A DNA stretch of 64,000 nucleotides from Pseudomonadota bacterium (GTDB lineage Bacteria; Pseudomonadota; Alphaproteobacteria; Rhizobiales; Aestuariivirgaceae), in contig CAUJIO010000052.1 in the NCBI GenBank assembly GCA_963205315.1, positions 58,915-122,914 on the forward strand, in the 5' to 3' direction. Below the pieces are notes generated by a model that saw only the letters and a program-made list of their open reading frames with translations, had not been told where the DNA came from and ran no database searches. How positions within the stretch are numbered: position 1 is the stretch's first letter; each line of letters starts with the position of its first letter. Both the position numbers and the translations under genes were made by a program. Of the stretch, positions 35,397 to 45,890 are shown one piece after another.

Positions 35397-36856
35397 CACA
35401 CTGGTTCCGCCAGAGCCAGGAGGGCGTCGAGATCGACATGGGTTTCAAGATGAACTGACAGGTCGTCGAGTGTCGTCTCGATCAGGTTCTCGAAGTGGAG
35501 ATTGCTCGCGGAAGCCCCGAGAGATGACAGAAAGGCGGCGCGGAACGTGTCGCTACTGAAACAGCCATGAAGATATGTGCCGGCGACGAGACCGGAGGGA
35601 CTATGGGCGCCATCTGCAATGCCGCCAATGGCGGCAAAGGGCCTCGCACAGTCGGGACCGGCTGTCGTTCCGAGATGGATTTCATAACCGCTGACTGGCG
35701 TGCCTGTGGGCACGTGGGTGGCGGTCACGCGCGTCAGGGTCTTGTCGGGCAACAGTTCAGTCTCGACCTGGAGGAGGCCTAGGCCTTCGACGCTTGCCGG
35801 CGGTCCCTCGAGGCCTTGCCGGTCATGGATCAGGCGCCCAAGCATCTGGTAACCGCCACACAGCCCGAGAACGAGGCCGCCGCGCCGCACATGAGCCTTG
35901 AGATCAATGTCCCAGCCCTCGCGGCGGAGGGCCGCCAGATCTGCGATCGATGACTTTGATCCCGGGATGATCACGAGGCGCGTGTCGGCCGGGATCGATT
36001 CGCCCGGCTGGACAAATTGCACGGTGACGCCGGTTTCCAGGCGGAGCGGATCGAGATCGTCGAAATTGGCAATGCGCGGTAGCCGAAGCACCGATATTTT
36101 CGTTTTGCCTGAATGACTTGAAAGGGTTTCTTCCAGAGCCACTGCATCTTCGGCTGGAAGATTTCTCGCGGCGGCGAAATGCGGAATGATACCAAGGCAA
36201 GGCGTTCCGGTGCGTGTTTCCAGGAAGCTGCGGCCTTCAGAGAAGAGTTCAGGATCGCCATGGAACTTGTTGATCAGGAAGCCTTTTAGCCGCGCACGAT
36301 CTTCCGGCGGAAGGATATCGAATGTCCCAGCGATGGAGGCGATGACGCCGCCGCGGTGAATATCTCCCAGTAACACGGCGGGCAAGTTGGCGGCGGCTGC
36401 AAAACCCATATTTGCCAGGTCACCGTGGCGCAGATTCACTTCACCAGGGCTTCCCGCACCTTCGACGAGGACGAGATCGGCATTGGCGGCCAACCGCTGG
36501 AAGGAATCGAGGATGGCGGGCATGAACTGCATGCGGTTCTGGAAATAACCGCGCGCCGTCATCGACGCCTGACGCTGGCCCTGGACGATGACCTGCGCGC
36601 CGGTTGTGGTTTCAGGCTTCAGCAAGACCGGGTTCATGTGGACGGAGGGCTCGACACGGGCGGCGCGCGCCTGCATGGCCTGGGCGCGGCCGATTTCGCC
36701 GCCATCGGCGGTCACCGCGGCATTGTTCGACATGTTCTGAGGCTTGAACGGCCGGACGGCAAGGCCGCGCCGAGTGAAGGCGCGGCAAAGCCCGGCAACG
36801 ATGAGGGACTTTCCCACATCGGATCCGGTGCCCATCAGCATGAGGGCGCGTGTCAT
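35396..36856 (-). CDS. cobQ: cobyric acid synthase
   Basis: A 486-residue ATP- and glutamine-dependent amidase that converts (adeno)cobyrinic a,c-diamide to cobyric acid. The N-terminal P-loop part has [18 protein letters not shown] (residues 7-24); the C-terminal glutamine amidotransferase domain has its catalytic cysteine in [11 protein letters not shown] and a histidine in GTYLHGCF. The ATG at 36856 overlaps the cobB stop (ATGA). All catalytic parts are present and it is translationally coupled to both neighbours. Confidence 0.95.
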   Translation of the reverse strand: MTRALMLMGTGSDVGKSLIVAGLCRAFTRRGLAVRPFKPQNMSNNAAVTADGGEIGRAQAMQARAARVEPSVHMNPVLLKPETTTGAQVIVQGQRQASMTARGYFQNRMQFMPAILDSFQRLAANADLVLVEGAGSPGEVNLRHGDLANMGFAAAANLPAVLLGDIHRGGVIASIAGTFDILPPEDRARLKGFLINKFHGDPELFSEGRSFLETRTGTPCLGIIPHFAAARNLPAEDAVALEETLSSHSGKTKISVLRLPRIANFDDLDPLRLETGVTVQFVQPGESIPADTRLVIIPGSKSSIADLAALRREGWDIDLKAHVRRGGLVLGLCGGYQMLGRLIHDRQGLEGPPASVEGLGLLQVETELLPDKTLTRVTATHVPTGTPVSGYEIHLGTTAGPDCARPFAAIGGIADGAHSPSGLVAGTYLHGCFSSDTFRAAFLSSLGASASNLHFENLIETTLDDLSVHLETHVDLDALLALAEPV

Positions 36857-38133
36857 TCCGCCTCGCAAATCACGTGCGCATAGGACCCCATCACCTTGCC
36901 GTGGCGCAGGCCCATGGCTGGCAGGGGGTCGCCAACCGAGTCGGCGGCTGCGAAGAGCGGGTCGCCGGCGCCCCTCGACGTTTCGGTCGAATAGTGAAAT
37001 TCATGCGCTTTGAGTGGCCTGTTCCAAGGGCTTCCGGGCAACGGAGCGAGCGAGCGGTATCCGAGATGCAATTTGCGGGTGGCAAAACTGGTGACCACGG
37101 GCAGAAGCCCCGCCATCGTGTGGGAATGGCCCTTGGCATCGATTAGGCCTTCGCCCAGCACCATGTAACCACCGCATTCGCCGTAGACGAGGCCACGGGC
37201 GGCGCGAAGCCCGCCGAGGAAGACGGTGTTGGCCGCAATTTGTCCAGCGTGGAGTTCAGGATAACCCCCGGGGAGGAATATGGCGTCGGCATCAGCATCC
37301 GGGGCCTCGTTGGCCAGCGGCGAGAAGAAACTGATGTCCGCACCCGCCCGCCGCCAGCTTTCCAGAAGATGCGGATAGACGAAAGAAAATGCACGGTCGC
37401 GGGCGATGGCAATCCTCTGGCCCAGAGGCGGAAGTGATTCGCGAATCACTGATTCGACAAGGGGTTGGGCGGCAATTCCCAGAATCCTGTCAAGAATTGT
37501 TTCATGTGTAACAGCTGAGGCAATGCGTTCGAGAAATCGCTCAAGCTCTTGATTTTCCTCTGCTTGTATCAAACCAAGGTGGCGAGAGGGCAGATGAAGT
37601 GAGTCGTCTTGCCGCAGCACGCCGAGCACGCGTTCGCCAAGAGCATCGCGAAGAATTGCCTCGTGGCGGTCGCTGGCAACGCGGTTGAGAATGACGCCGC
37701 CGCTCTTCAAGCCGAGCTTGAAACGGGTGAAGCCGTGAACGAGTGCCGCCACCGATTGACCTTGATGGCGCGCATCGACGGTGAGCAACACGGGAACTTG
37801 AAGCAAATGGGCGAGATCGGCTGTGGAGCCGCGCAAGCTGCCACGCGGCCCGTCAAACAGCCCCATGACACCTTCGATGATGAGGATGTCGGCATCCTGG
37901 CTGGCAATGTCGAGGATGGCGGCGATCTGGCCGTCGTTCATGGCCCAAGGATCGAGGTTGAAGCAGGGACGTCCGGTCGCGGCCTCGTGGAATCGCGGGT
38001 CGATATAGTCAGGACCGATCTTGGCCGAGCTGACTTTCAGCCCGCGGTTGCGCAGCGCGCGGAGCAAACCCAGGGTCACAAGAGTCTTGCCGCTGCCTGA
38101 CGCCGGGGCGGCAACCACAATGGCCTTAGCCAA
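36853..38133 (-). CDS. cobB: (hydrogeno)cobyrinic acid a,c-diamide synthase
   Basis: A 426-residue amidase that makes the a,c-diamide of cobyrinic or hydrogenobyrinic acid. N-terminal P-loop APASGSGKT (residues 9-17), [11 protein letters not shown] and the C-terminal amidotransferase motif [10 protein letters not shown] with a final His in MGSYAHVI are visible. The start is a TTG at 38133, 8 bases inside the cobA 3' end, preceded by GGGAG; the longer frame from 38298 runs entirely through cobA and lacks support. A TTG start inside an upstream stop region implies coupling. Confidence 0.93.
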   Translation of the reverse strand: MAKAIVVAAPASGSGKTLVTLGLLRALRNRGLKVSSAKIGPDYIDPRFHEAATGRPCFNLDPWAMNDGQIAAILDIASQDADILIIEGVMGLFDGPRGSLRGSTADLAHLLQVPVLLTVDARHQGQSVAALVHGFTRFKLGLKSGGVILNRVASDRHEAILRDALGERVLGVLRQDDSLHLPSRHLGLIQAEENQELERFLERIASAVTHETILDRILGIAAQPLVESVIRESLPPLGQRIAIARDRAFSFVYPHLLESWRRAGADISFFSPLANEAPDADADAIFLPGGYPELHAGQIAANTVFLGGLRAARGLVYGECGGYMVLGEGLIDAKGHSHTMAGLLPVVTSFATRKLHLGYRSLAPLPGSPWNRPLKAHEFHYSTETSRGAGDPLFAAADSVGDPLPAMGLRHGKVMGSYAHVICEAE

Positions 38134-38995
38134 TCGGATTCTCCCGGAGCGGGCCCTTGTACCAGTCAAGCAGGCTCCGCCAATCCGCCGCGTGACCGAT
38201 AACGACGATGGCGGGTGTCGGCGGATCGTTGGCCGCAACAAATGCACCGGCTGCACCCAAGGTGGTGGATGCAATCTCCTGGTGCGGCATCGAAGCATTG
38301 GAGAGGATGGTCACCGGATCATCAGCCGGGCGGCCGCTTTCCAACAACGCTGTGGCAATTTCACCCAGATGCTTGACCGCCATGTACATGACGATGACTG
38401 GCGAGGCGACGGAGACAGCAGGCCAGTTGACGCTGGCCGGCATGTTGCCGTTGGCATCGTGGCCGGTGAGGAACAGCACTGAATGGTTGGTGTCACGGTG
38501 GGTGGCCGGCATGCCGGCATAGGCGAGACCGCCGATGCCGGCTGTAATCCCCGGGACAATGCGGAAGGGAATCGCGGCAGCGGCCAGATGCTGGCACTCC
38601 TCGCCGCCCCGGCCGAACATGAACGGATCGCCGCCCTTCAGGCGCAACACCCGTTTGCCCAACCGGGCGAGGTCGATGAGGCGCAGCGTGATATCGCTCT
38701 GTGTGGGCGAAGGCTTGCCGCCGCGCTTGCCTGCATATTCGAGTTCGGCACCGGCCTTGACCCAGCGGAGAATGTCCGGGTTCACCAGCGCGTCATAGAC
38801 CACGACATCGCAGGACTGGAGGGCATGATAACAGAGTAGCGACATGAGGCCGGGAGCACCCGGACCAGCACCGACCAGCCAGACCCAGCCCGGCTCGAAC
38901 GCTGGGAAAGGTTCGGCGTCCAGCCGCGAGAAGCCAGATGATTGCGTGACGGATTCCGGCCAGTTACCGATCCGCTGTGTAGAACTTCGTTCCAT
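38126..38995 (-). CDS. cobA: uroporphyrinogen-III C-methyltransferase
   Basis: A 289-residue SAM-dependent methyltransferase that makes precorrin-2 from uroporphyrinogen III, the entry step into corrin synthesis. The family marks VWLVGAGPGAPGLMSLL and GGDPFMFGRGGEE are clear, and the SAM-binding PGITAGIGGLAYAG is present. It is single-domain, so it lacks the CysG dehydrogenase part. ATG 38995 was chosen; the frame is open further upstream but without family sequence. The divergent gap to cbiD is 197 bases. Confidence 0.94.
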   Translation of the reverse strand: MERSSTQRIGNWPESVTQSSGFSRLDAEPFPAFEPGWVWLVGAGPGAPGLMSLLCYHALQSCDVVVYDALVNPDILRWVKAGAELEYAGKRGGKPSPTQSDITLRLIDLARLGKRVLRLKGGDPFMFGRGGEECQHLAAAAIPFRIVPGITAGIGGLAYAGMPATHRDTNHSVLFLTGHDANGNMPASVNWPAVSVASPVIVMYMAVKHLGEIATALLESGRPADDPVTILSNASMPHQEIASTTLGAAGAFVAANDPPTPAIVVIGHAADWRSLLDWYKGPLRENPIG

Positions 38996-39192
38996 GGCGG
39001 CCTTATACATTGGCCTTGGCCGGATAGAGAAGCACGAAGGCGAATGAAGGCGCGGCATTTGCGGCATCCGTCCGGCCCTCGAACGTCCAGCCGAAAGCAC
39101 CTCACAGGAATTGGCCCTCGGTCATTCGTATTGCGCCCGGCATGCTGGAATTGTGGTGGTTGTCCGGGGCGCTGGCAACTATACCTCGTCTG

Positions 39193-40248
39193 ATGAGCGG
39201 CACACGGCAAGACAAGCCAGAAGGAGAATTACGGCGCGGTTGGACGACGGGTGCCTGCGCTACCGCGGCCGTCAAGGCGGCTGTCACGGCGTTGCGAACC
39301 GAGAAATTTCCCGATCCGGTGACGATTGCGCTTCCAAAGGGCGAGAGGCCGGCCTTCGCCCTGGCTCTCGAAGAACGGGGCGATGGCTGGGCCAGGGCGG
39401 GCATCATCAAGGATGCGGGAGATGATCCCGATGTCACGCATGGCTGCATGGTGGTGGCGACGGTGCGTGAGGGCGGCGACGGCATCCGTTTCACGGCAGG
39501 CTCAGGCGTCGGGACAGTCACAAAGGCCGGACTACCCGTTCCGCCGGGCGAGCCAGCCATCAATCCGGTACCCCGGCAGATGATGCGTGCGGTTCTGGCC
39601 GAGATCGGAATCAGGGATGCCGAGATCGAGATTGCCATTCCGGGTGGCGAGGCGCTGGCACTGAAAACCTGGAACCCCCGGCTTGGGATTGTTGGCGGCT
39701 TGTCGGTCCTCGGCACAACGGGCGTGGTCCATCCGTTCTCGTGTGCCGCATGGATTGCCTCGATCCACCGCGGCGTCGATGTCGCGCGCGCCATGGGGCT
39801 TGATCACGTGGCAGGCTGTACCGGATCGACGTCGGAAGATGCCGTGCGGGAGCGGTTCGGTTTGCCGCTGGAAGCAATGCTGGACATGGGTGACTTTGCC
39901 GGAGGACTGCTCAAATACCTGCGCGGGCACCCCGTGGCGCGGGTGACGATCGGCGGCGGCTTCGGCAAGATATCGAAACTCGGGCAGGGTGCTCTCGATC
40001 TGCATTCAGGGCGCAGTCAGGTGGAACTGGGATGGCTTGCCGATCTGGTGCCGGAACTGCCGCGCGAAAAGGTGATGGCGGCCAACACGGCACAGGACGT
40101 GCTGAACATGGCCGCAGGGATCGACCTCGCTGGCCGCGTCGCACAGTCGGCGCTCGCAACCGTCAAGACGGTGCTGCGCGGCGCACCCGTTCAGGCAGAT
40201 GTGATCATCGTGGCCCGGACGGGCGAAATAATCGCCCATGCCCGCTAA
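39193..40248 (+). CDS. cbiD: cobalt-precorrin-5B (C1)-methyltransferase CbiD
   Basis: A 351-residue enzyme that methylates C-1 of the corrin ring; CbiD is the form known best from the cobalt-early route and does the job that CobF does in the classical aerobic route. The signature RRGWTTGACATAA lies near the N-terminus, with AGCTGSTSE and GGGFGKISKL later. ATG 39193 was chosen over one at 39142 because it gives a normal N-terminus. The next gene, cobK, overlaps by 11 bases. Coexistence with CobK is seen in a number of alphaproteobacteria. Confidence 0.93.
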   Translation: MSGTRQDKPEGELRRGWTTGACATAAVKAAVTALRTEKFPDPVTIALPKGERPAFALALEERGDGWARAGIIKDAGDDPDVTHGCMVVATVREGGDGIRFTAGSGVGTVTKAGLPVPPGEPAINPVPRQMMRAVLAEIGIRDAEIEIAIPGGEALALKTWNPRLGIVGGLSVLGTTGVVHPFSCAAWIASIHRGVDVARAMGLDHVAGCTGSTSEDAVRERFGLPLEAMLDMGDFAGGLLKYLRGHPVARVTIGGGFGKISKLGQGALDLHSGRSQVELGWLADLVPELPREKVMAANTAQDVLNMAAGIDLAGRVAQSALATVKTVLRGAPVQADVIIVARTGEIIAHAR

Positions 40249-40981
40249 CCGCATCCTCATTCTCGGCGGAACACGGATGGCGCGGGACTTGGCGGCGGCA
40301 CTGGTGCGGGCCGGGTTCGACGTCATCACCTCTTTGGCGGGCGTCACCGATCAACCGGTCTTGCCCGAGGGCGCGGTGCGGCGCGGAGGGTTCGGCGGGA
40401 CGGATGGCCTCGTGCGCTATATCCAGGAGACAGGAATTGCCGCTCTGGTCGACGCGACCCATCCGTTTGCGGCGCAGATGTCGGCGCATGCGGGCGAGGC
40501 GGCAGACCGTCTTGGCGTGCCGTTGCTGCGGCTTGAGCGGCCGGCATGGGAGCGGCAAGCAGGCGACCGATGGACATTCGTGACATCGGCTGAGGAAGCA
40601 GCCGCGTCCTTGCCATGCGGTGCGCGTGCCTTCGTCACCATCGGGCGCAAGGAGATCGGCGCCTTTTTCGCACGGACGGACATTCGCGGCGTGGCGCGGA
40701 TGATTGAGCCGCGGGGACTCGAGGTGCCCGACGGCTGGAAAGTGATTCTTCAGCGGCCGCCGTTCAGTCTCGGCGATGAGATGTCACTCATCACTCATCA
40801 TGCCATCACACATGTGGTCGCAAAGAATGCAGGTGGCGCTGAAACGGAAGCAAAACTATTGGCGGCGCGCCAGCTTGGCCTTCCTGTCATCCTGTTGGCG
40901 CGACCGTCGAAGCCCGCTGTCCAGAGCTTCATGAGCGTCGAGGATACCGTCGGCGCGCTCCGCATCAAGCTTTTGCCTTGA
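40238..40981 (+). CDS. cobK: precorrin-6A reductase CobK
   Basis: A 247-residue NADPH-dependent reductase of the corrin ring. It opens with a Rossmann motif (RILILGGTRMARDLAAAL), then LVDATHPFAAQMSAHAGEAA, and the conserved GRKEIGAF and KNAGGAETEAKLLAAR blocks. It overlaps cbiD by 11 bases, so the two are co-translated. CobK and CbiJ are the same family, so the cobalt status of its substrate depends on the pathway, which is not fully visible here. Confidence 0.93.
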   Translation: MPANRILILGGTRMARDLAAALVRAGFDVITSLAGVTDQPVLPEGAVRRGGFGGTDGLVRYIQETGIAALVDATHPFAAQMSAHAGEAADRLGVPLLRLERPAWERQAGDRWTFVTSAEEAAASLPCGARAFVTIGRKEIGAFFARTDIRGVARMIEPRGLEVPDGWKVILQRPPFSLGDEMSLITHHAITHVVAKNAGGAETEAKLLAARQLGLPVILLARPSKPAVQSFMSVEDTVGALRIKLLP

Positions 40982-41169
40982 CCCGATGGGCGTTTCCCGC
41001 TTCTCTAAGGGCAGAGGGGTGACAATCGATACAAGATCGCCTCCAGGGAGCAAACCAACGTAACAGCGGCGCCATGCAAAGCGTTGCCGGCGGGACAGGG
41101 GCAAGATTGTCGTCAATGACCATCGCAGACTCTTTCACCGCGCCGCACAGGTGAGAAAGAGGTTAGTCA

Positions 41170-42210
41170 ATGAAAAGCACAGTTATGGCCTGGGTTCTGG
41201 GAGCTGCCGTCAGCGCCATTGCCGCTACGTCGGCGATGGCCGGCACGCTCGAGGACGTGAAGCAAAAGGGCTTCCTGCAATGCGGCGTGAGCCAGGGCCT
41301 TGCCGGCTTCTCGAACCCGGACAGCCAGAACAACTGGACCGGCATGGATGTCGATTTCTGCCGCGCTGTCGCTGCCGCAATCTTCAATGATCCGTCGAAG
41401 GTCAAGTTCTCGCCGCTCTCCGCCAAGGAACGCTTCACGGCGTTGCAGTCGGGCGAAGTCGACGTGCTGTCGCGCAACTCCACCTGGACGATGAGCCGCG
41501 ACACGTCGCTGGGCCTCAAGTTCGCTGGCGTCATGTACTATGACGGCCAGGGCTTCATGGTGCGGAAGTCGCTTGGGATCGATTCTGCGCTGAAGCTCGA
41601 TGGCGCCACCGTCTGCACCAACACCGGCACGACGACGGAGCTGAACCTCGCTGACTACTTCAAGGCCAACAACATGAAGTATCAGGTTGTGGCGATCGAA
41701 GACGCCAACCAGGTGCGCCAGGCCTATGATGAAGGCCGCTGCGATATCTTCACGACTGACCAGTCCGGCCTCTATGCCGAACGTCTGTCGCTGAAGAATC
41801 CGGATGATCACATGGTGCTGCCGGAGATCATCTCGAAGGAGCCGCTGGGTCCCGTGGTGCGCCAGGGCGATGACGCCTGGTTCAACGTGGTCAAGTGGAC
41901 CTATTACGCGCTGCTGACGGCGGAAGAATTCGGCATCACGCAGGCGAACGTGGAAGACATGGCGAAGACCGCCACCAATCCGGAAATCAAGCGCATCCTC
42001 GGCTCGAAGAACGAAGACGGCTCGGCTGCCGGCTTCGGTACCGGCATCGGCCTGGATGAAGAGTGGATTGTCCACATTGTCAAGGCAGTGGGCAACTACG
42101 GCGAAGTCTTCGAACGCAACGTCGGCGCCAATACGCCGCTGAAAATCGCGCGCGGCAAGAACGCCCTGTGGAACCAGGGTGGCCTGCAGTACGCTCCTCC
42201 GATCCGCTAA
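41170..42210 (+). CDS. aapJ: general L-amino acid ABC transporter, substrate-binding protein
   Basis: A 346-residue periplasmic binding protein with a signal peptide (residues 1-24, ending SAMA-G). The body is a two-lobe solute-binding fold: LKCGVSQGLAGF-like start (LQCGVSQGLAG), WTGMDVDFCRAVAAAI, and the NSTWTMSRD block, typical of AapJ/BztA. It binds L-amino acids for the AapQMP importer that follows. AGAAAGAGG precedes the ATG. A hairpin between aapJ and aapQ probably favours a higher AapJ level. Confidence 0.93.
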   Translation: MKSTVMAWVLGAAVSAIAATSAMAGTLEDVKQKGFLQCGVSQGLAGFSNPDSQNNWTGMDVDFCRAVAAAIFNDPSKVKFSPLSAKERFTALQSGEVDVLSRNSTWTMSRDTSLGLKFAGVMYYDGQGFMVRKSLGIDSALKLDGATVCTNTGTTTELNLADYFKANNMKYQVVAIEDANQVRQAYDEGRCDIFTTDQSGLYAERLSLKNPDDHMVLPEIISKEPLGPVVRQGDDAWFNVVKWTYYALLTAEEFGITQANVEDMAKTATNPEIKRILGSKNEDGSAAGFGTGIGLDEEWIVHIVKAVGNYGEVFERNVGANTPLKIARGKNALWNQGGLQYAPPIR

Positions 42211-42220
42211 TCAGGACAAG

Positions 42221-42249
42221 GCAAGGTCCGGCATGATGCCGGGCCTTGC
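42221..42249 (+). terminator. strong hairpin between aapJ and aapQ (partial terminator or mRNA stabiliser)
   Basis: A 13-bp stem with one G-T pair (GCAAGGTCCGGCA / TGCCGGGCCTTGC) and a TGA loop lies 11 bases after the aapJ stop. It has no T-run, so it may protect the aapJ message 3' end or cut down read-through into the permease genes. Confidence 0.55.
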
Positions 42250-42333
42250 GGCTTCCGGGCTCCACACAGACCGTTAAACGGCGGGGAGCGCGGTCGCACG
42301 ACGAAAGACATTCGGGGGAAGGGTGAGGGAAGA

Positions 42334-43521
42334 ATGACCGTAGTGGACGACGTGCGCCACGGGGCAAAGGTCTCGATCTGGAACGATCCAAAGATCCGTT
42401 CCGTTTTCTTTCAGGTGATTCTGATTGCCGTGCTGGGCTTTCTGGTCATCGAAATCGTGCTGAACACGATTTCCAACTTGCAGAAGCTGAACAAGGACCT
42501 GGGATTCGACTTCCTGTCCAAATCGGCCGGCTTCGACATCATCCAGACGCTGATCCCCTATACCAGTTCATCGAGTTATGGCACGGCGCTGAAAGTCGGC
42601 CTGCTCAACACCATCCTGGTATCGGTCCTCGGCATCATCGCAGCCACGATCATTGGCTTTGTCGTCGGCATCATGCGGCTGTCGAAGAACTGGGTCGTCT
42701 CGCGCATCGCCGCCGTCTACATCGAGTTCTTCCGCAACATTCCGCTGCTGCTGCAGATCTTCGTCTGGTACACGCTGGTCGTCATCCAGACGCTTCCAGC
42801 ACCCAAGCAGGCGCTCAATCCGTTCGGGGTGTTCTTTCTCTCCAATCGCGGATTCATGATGCCGCGGCCGATCTTCGGCGAGGGGGCATGGATGGTGCTT
42901 GCCGGTTTCGTGCTGGCCGTCATCGGGGTATGGCTGCTGGCGCGCTGGGCGAAACAGCGGCTGTTTGCCACCGGCCAGCCGTTCCCTGTGTTCTGGACAT
43001 CAATCGCCCTGCTGATCGGGCTACCATGGGTGGGCCTGGTGCTGGGCGGATTTCCGATCACCTTCGAAGTTCCGTCGAAGACAGCCTTCAGCTTCTCAGG
43101 TGGCATGGCGGTGATCCCCGAATTGATGGCGCTGTTCCTGGCGCTTTCGGTCTACACCGCGACCTACATCGCCGAAGCGGTGCGGGCCGGTGTGCAGGCG
43201 GTCAGTCATGGACAGACGGAGGCAGCCAATGCGCTGGGGCTGCGTTCCGGCACGACGCTGCGGCTCGTTGTGGTGCCGCAGGCTTTGCGGGTGATCATTC
43301 CGCCGCTTGCCTCGACCTACCTCAGCCTGACCAAGAACTCATCGCTGGCGGTTGCCATCGGCTATCCCGATCTCGTGGCGACCGGCGGCACGGTGCTGAA
43401 CCAAACCGGCAAGGCGATCGAGATCGTGACCATCTGGATGGTGGTCTATCTCGCCCTGAGCCTGTTCACGTCACTTCTGATGAACTGGTTCAATTCTCGC
43501 ATGAAGCTGGTGGAGCGGTAG
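42334..43521 (+). CDS. aapQ: general L-amino acid ABC transporter permease AapQ
   Basis: A 395-residue inner-membrane permease of the histidine/glutamate-type ABC transporter family. The cytoplasmic EAA loop, which docks the ATPase, is seen in AVRAGVQAVSHGQTEAANALGLR. The length and the long central loop between early membrane spans are usual for AapQ/BztB. It forms the channel with AapM. It ends 4 bases before aapM. Confidence 0.93.
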   Translation: MTVVDDVRHGAKVSIWNDPKIRSVFFQVILIAVLGFLVIEIVLNTISNLQKLNKDLGFDFLSKSAGFDIIQTLIPYTSSSSYGTALKVGLLNTILVSVLGIIAATIIGFVVGIMRLSKNWVVSRIAAVYIEFFRNIPLLLQIFVWYTLVVIQTLPAPKQALNPFGVFFLSNRGFMMPRPIFGEGAWMVLAGFVLAVIGVWLLARWAKQRLFATGQPFPVFWTSIALLIGLPWVGLVLGGFPITFEVPSKTAFSFSGGMAVIPELMALFLALSVYTATYIAEAVRAGVQAVSHGQTEAANALGLRSGTTLRLVVVPQALRVIIPPLASTYLSLTKNSSLAVAIGYPDLVATGGTVLNQTGKAIEIVTIWMVVYLALSLFTSLLMNWFNSRMKLVER

Positions 43522-43525
43522 GCGC

Positions 43526-45028
43526 ATGAGCATGACAGACCGCTCTCTTGCTTACGTCCGCAGCGAAGACGCGCCCAAGCTGCCCGCACCAGCCAGTACG
43601 GTTGGGCTGCAGGGCTGGCTGCGCGTCAATCTGTTCTCCTCACTGCTGAACAGCTTGCTGACGCTGGTCTTCGGCGCGCTGGCGATCATGGTGATCTGGC
43701 GCGTCTTCAATTTCGCCGTGGTGAATGCCGCATGGACCGGCACCAACCGGGATGCCTGCGTCGGCGAGGCGATGGGCGCTTGTTGGCCGATGATTGCGGA
43801 CAAGATGCCGCAATGGATCTACGGGTTCTATCCCATCGAGCAGAGATGGCGGGTGAATCTCGCATTCCTGGCATTCGCCGCCGGCGTCATTCCAATGCTC
43901 ATTCCATCGGCTCCCTACAAGCTATGGAACGCGCTCTATTTGTTCATCATCTTCCCGCTGCTGACTCTGATCCTGCTGACGGGCGGCAACCTGAGCTTCG
44001 GCTTTTCGAGTTACATGTCGGTCGTCAGGTTCATGCTGTTCCTCTCGGCGTTCCTGCCGCTCGTTGCCTATGGCATCGAAGAGGGGATTGCGCGCAACCG
44101 CGCCGGACTGCTGCTCGCAGGTGTGGTGCTGGTGCTGTGGCTGGCCTCGTTCGCGACCGGGCCGTTGCCGGTCGGACCGATCGGTGGCCAATATTCCGGC
44201 ATTGACCTCGCCATCTATGTGGTGGGCATCATCGGCGGGGCATTGTCGCTCATCGCCACGTTGAAAGACCGCGAGGGACGCGGAAGGCCGGTTTTCTATG
44301 GCTGGGGCATTGGGCTGGCGGCCCTGCTGGTGGCGATGGCATTTCTGGATATCGATTTCGGCCTGCAACCGGTCGAAACGCAGCAATGGGGCGGGTTGCT
44401 GGTGACGCTGGTCGTCTCGGTCACAGGCATTGTAGCGTCATTGCCGATCGGCATCGTCTTGGCACTGGGGCGGCGTTCGCAAATGCCTGTGGTGCGGACA
44501 CTTTCGGTCATCTTCATCGAGGTCATCCGCGGCGTGCCGCTGATCACCGTGTTGTTTATGGCCAGCGTCATGCTGCCGCTGTTTCTGCCGCCTGGCGTGT
44601 CATTCGACAAGCTGCTGCGGGCGCTGGTGGGCGTGGCTCTGTTTTCGTCCGCCTACATGGCGGAAGTCGTGCGCGGCGGACTGCAGGCGATTCCCAAGGG
44701 CCAGACCGAGGGTGCCATGGCACTTGGGCTTTCCTACTGGCAAATGATGATCAAGATCATCCTGCCGCAAGCGTTGAAGATCTCGATTCCCAATATCGTC
44801 GGCAACTTCATTTCGCTGTTCAAGGACACGACGCTGGTGCTGATCATCGGCTTGTTCGATCTGCTCGGCATCGTGCAATCGGGCCTGCGCGACTCGAACT
44901 GGTCATCCGCCAGTTCGGCGCCGACCGGATATTTGACAGTGGCCCTGATGTTCTGGGTCTTCTGTTTCGCGATGTCGCGCTACTCCATGTACACCGAGCG
45001 CAGGCTCAACACCGGACACAAGAGGTAA
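43526..45028 (+). CDS. aapM: general L-amino acid ABC transporter permease AapM
   Basis: A 500-residue permease, partner of AapQ. The N-terminal half has extra membrane helices, as is normal for AapM/BztC, and the C-terminal half is the transport domain, with the EAA loop in EVVRGGLQAIPKGQTEGAMALG. The conserved VRTLSVIFIEVIRGVPLITVL block precedes it. It is encoded 3 bases before aapP. No frameshift or truncation is seen. Confidence 0.93.
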   Translation: MSMTDRSLAYVRSEDAPKLPAPASTVGLQGWLRVNLFSSLLNSLLTLVFGALAIMVIWRVFNFAVVNAAWTGTNRDACVGEAMGACWPMIADKMPQWIYGFYPIEQRWRVNLAFLAFAAGVIPMLIPSAPYKLWNALYLFIIFPLLTLILLTGGNLSFGFSSYMSVVRFMLFLSAFLPLVAYGIEEGIARNRAGLLLAGVVLVLWLASFATGPLPVGPIGGQYSGIDLAIYVVGIIGGALSLIATLKDREGRGRPVFYGWGIGLAALLVAMAFLDIDFGLQPVETQQWGGLLVTLVVSVTGIVASLPIGIVLALGRRSQMPVVRTLSVIFIEVIRGVPLITVLFMASVMLPLFLPPGVSFDKLLRALVGVALFSSAYMAEVVRGGLQAIPKGQTEGAMALGLSYWQMMIKIILPQALKISIPNIVGNFISLFKDTTLVLIIGLFDLLGIVQSGLRDSNWSSASSAPTGYLTVALMFWVFCFAMSRYSMYTERRLNTGHKR

Positions 45029-45031
45029 ACC

Positions 45032-45802
45032 ATGGCCGCACCTGCCAAGAAGATCATGACTGTGGGTGACGAGGTCGTCATCCAGATTGCCGGCATGAAC
45101 AAGTGGTACGGCGAATTCCACGTGCTGCGTGACATCAACCTGACTGTCTACAAGGGCGAGCGCATCGTCATCTGCGGGCCATCGGGTTCGGGCAAGTCGA
45201 CGCTGATCCGCTGCATCAACCGGCTGGAGGATCACCAGAAGGGCCAGATCGTCGTCGATGGCGTGGAACTGACCAATGACCTGAAGAAGATCGACGAAGT
45301 GCGGCGCGAAGTTGGCATGGTGTTCCAGCACTTCAACCTGTTTCCGCATCTGACTGTCCTCGAGAATTGCACGCTGGCGCCGATCTGGGTTCGCAAGATG
45401 CCGAAGAAGGACGCCGAAGAGATCGCGATGAAGTTCCTGAAGCGCGTGAAGATCCCCGAGCAGGCCCTGAAATATCCGGGCCAACTGTCGGGTGGCCAGC
45501 AGCAGCGCGTCGCGATTGCACGTGCGCTGTGCATGAGTCCCAAGATCATGCTGTTCGACGAGCCGACCTCGGCGCTTGACCCTGAAATGGTGAAAGAGGT
45601 TCTCGACACCATGGTGGGGCTGGCCGAAGAGGGCATGACGATGCTGTGCGTCACGCATGAGATGGGCTTCGCCCGTCAAGTGGCCAATCGCGTCATCTTC
45701 ATGGATCAGGGTCAGATCGTCGAGCAGAACGAGCCGAACGCCTTCTTCAACAATCCCAAGAGCGACCGGACCAAGCTGTTCCTCAGCCAGATCCTGCACT
45801 GA
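45032..45802 (+). CDS. aapP: general L-amino acid ABC transporter ATP-binding protein AapP
   Basis: A 256-residue ATPase energising AapQM. Walker [10 protein letters not shown], the Q-loop [10 protein letters not shown], the signature [15 protein letters not shown] and Walker [16 protein letters not shown] are all present, with the switch histidine in CVTHEMGFA. It is intact. It begins 3 bases after aapM. After its stop, an 88-base gap leads to a second binding-protein gene on the same strand. Confidence 0.95.
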   Translation: MAAPAKKIMTVGDEVVIQIAGMNKWYGEFHVLRDINLTVYKGERIVICGPSGSGKSTLIRCINRLEDHQKGQIVVDGVELTNDLKKIDEVRREVGMVFQHFNLFPHLTVLENCTLAPIWVRKMPKKDAEEIAMKFLKRVKIPEQALKYPGQLSGGQQQRVAIARALCMSPKIMLFDEPTSALDPEMVKEVLDTMVGLAEEGMTMLCVTHEMGFARQVANRVIFMDQGQIVEQNEPNAFFNNPKSDRTKLFLSQILH

Positions 45803-45890
45803 GGTTCTCTCACGCAGGCAAACCGTCGATCGGCTTGGCAGGGCAGTGCCTGGCAGGCTAGGCTTGGTCAGCCTGTGGGGAAAGAATCAG

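Noticed and set aside
38996..39192. Cobalamin riboswitch between cobA and cbiD
   Set aside because: No recognisable B12 box or paired leader could be seen by eye; also absent from the 87-base nadK/DUF1636 gap.
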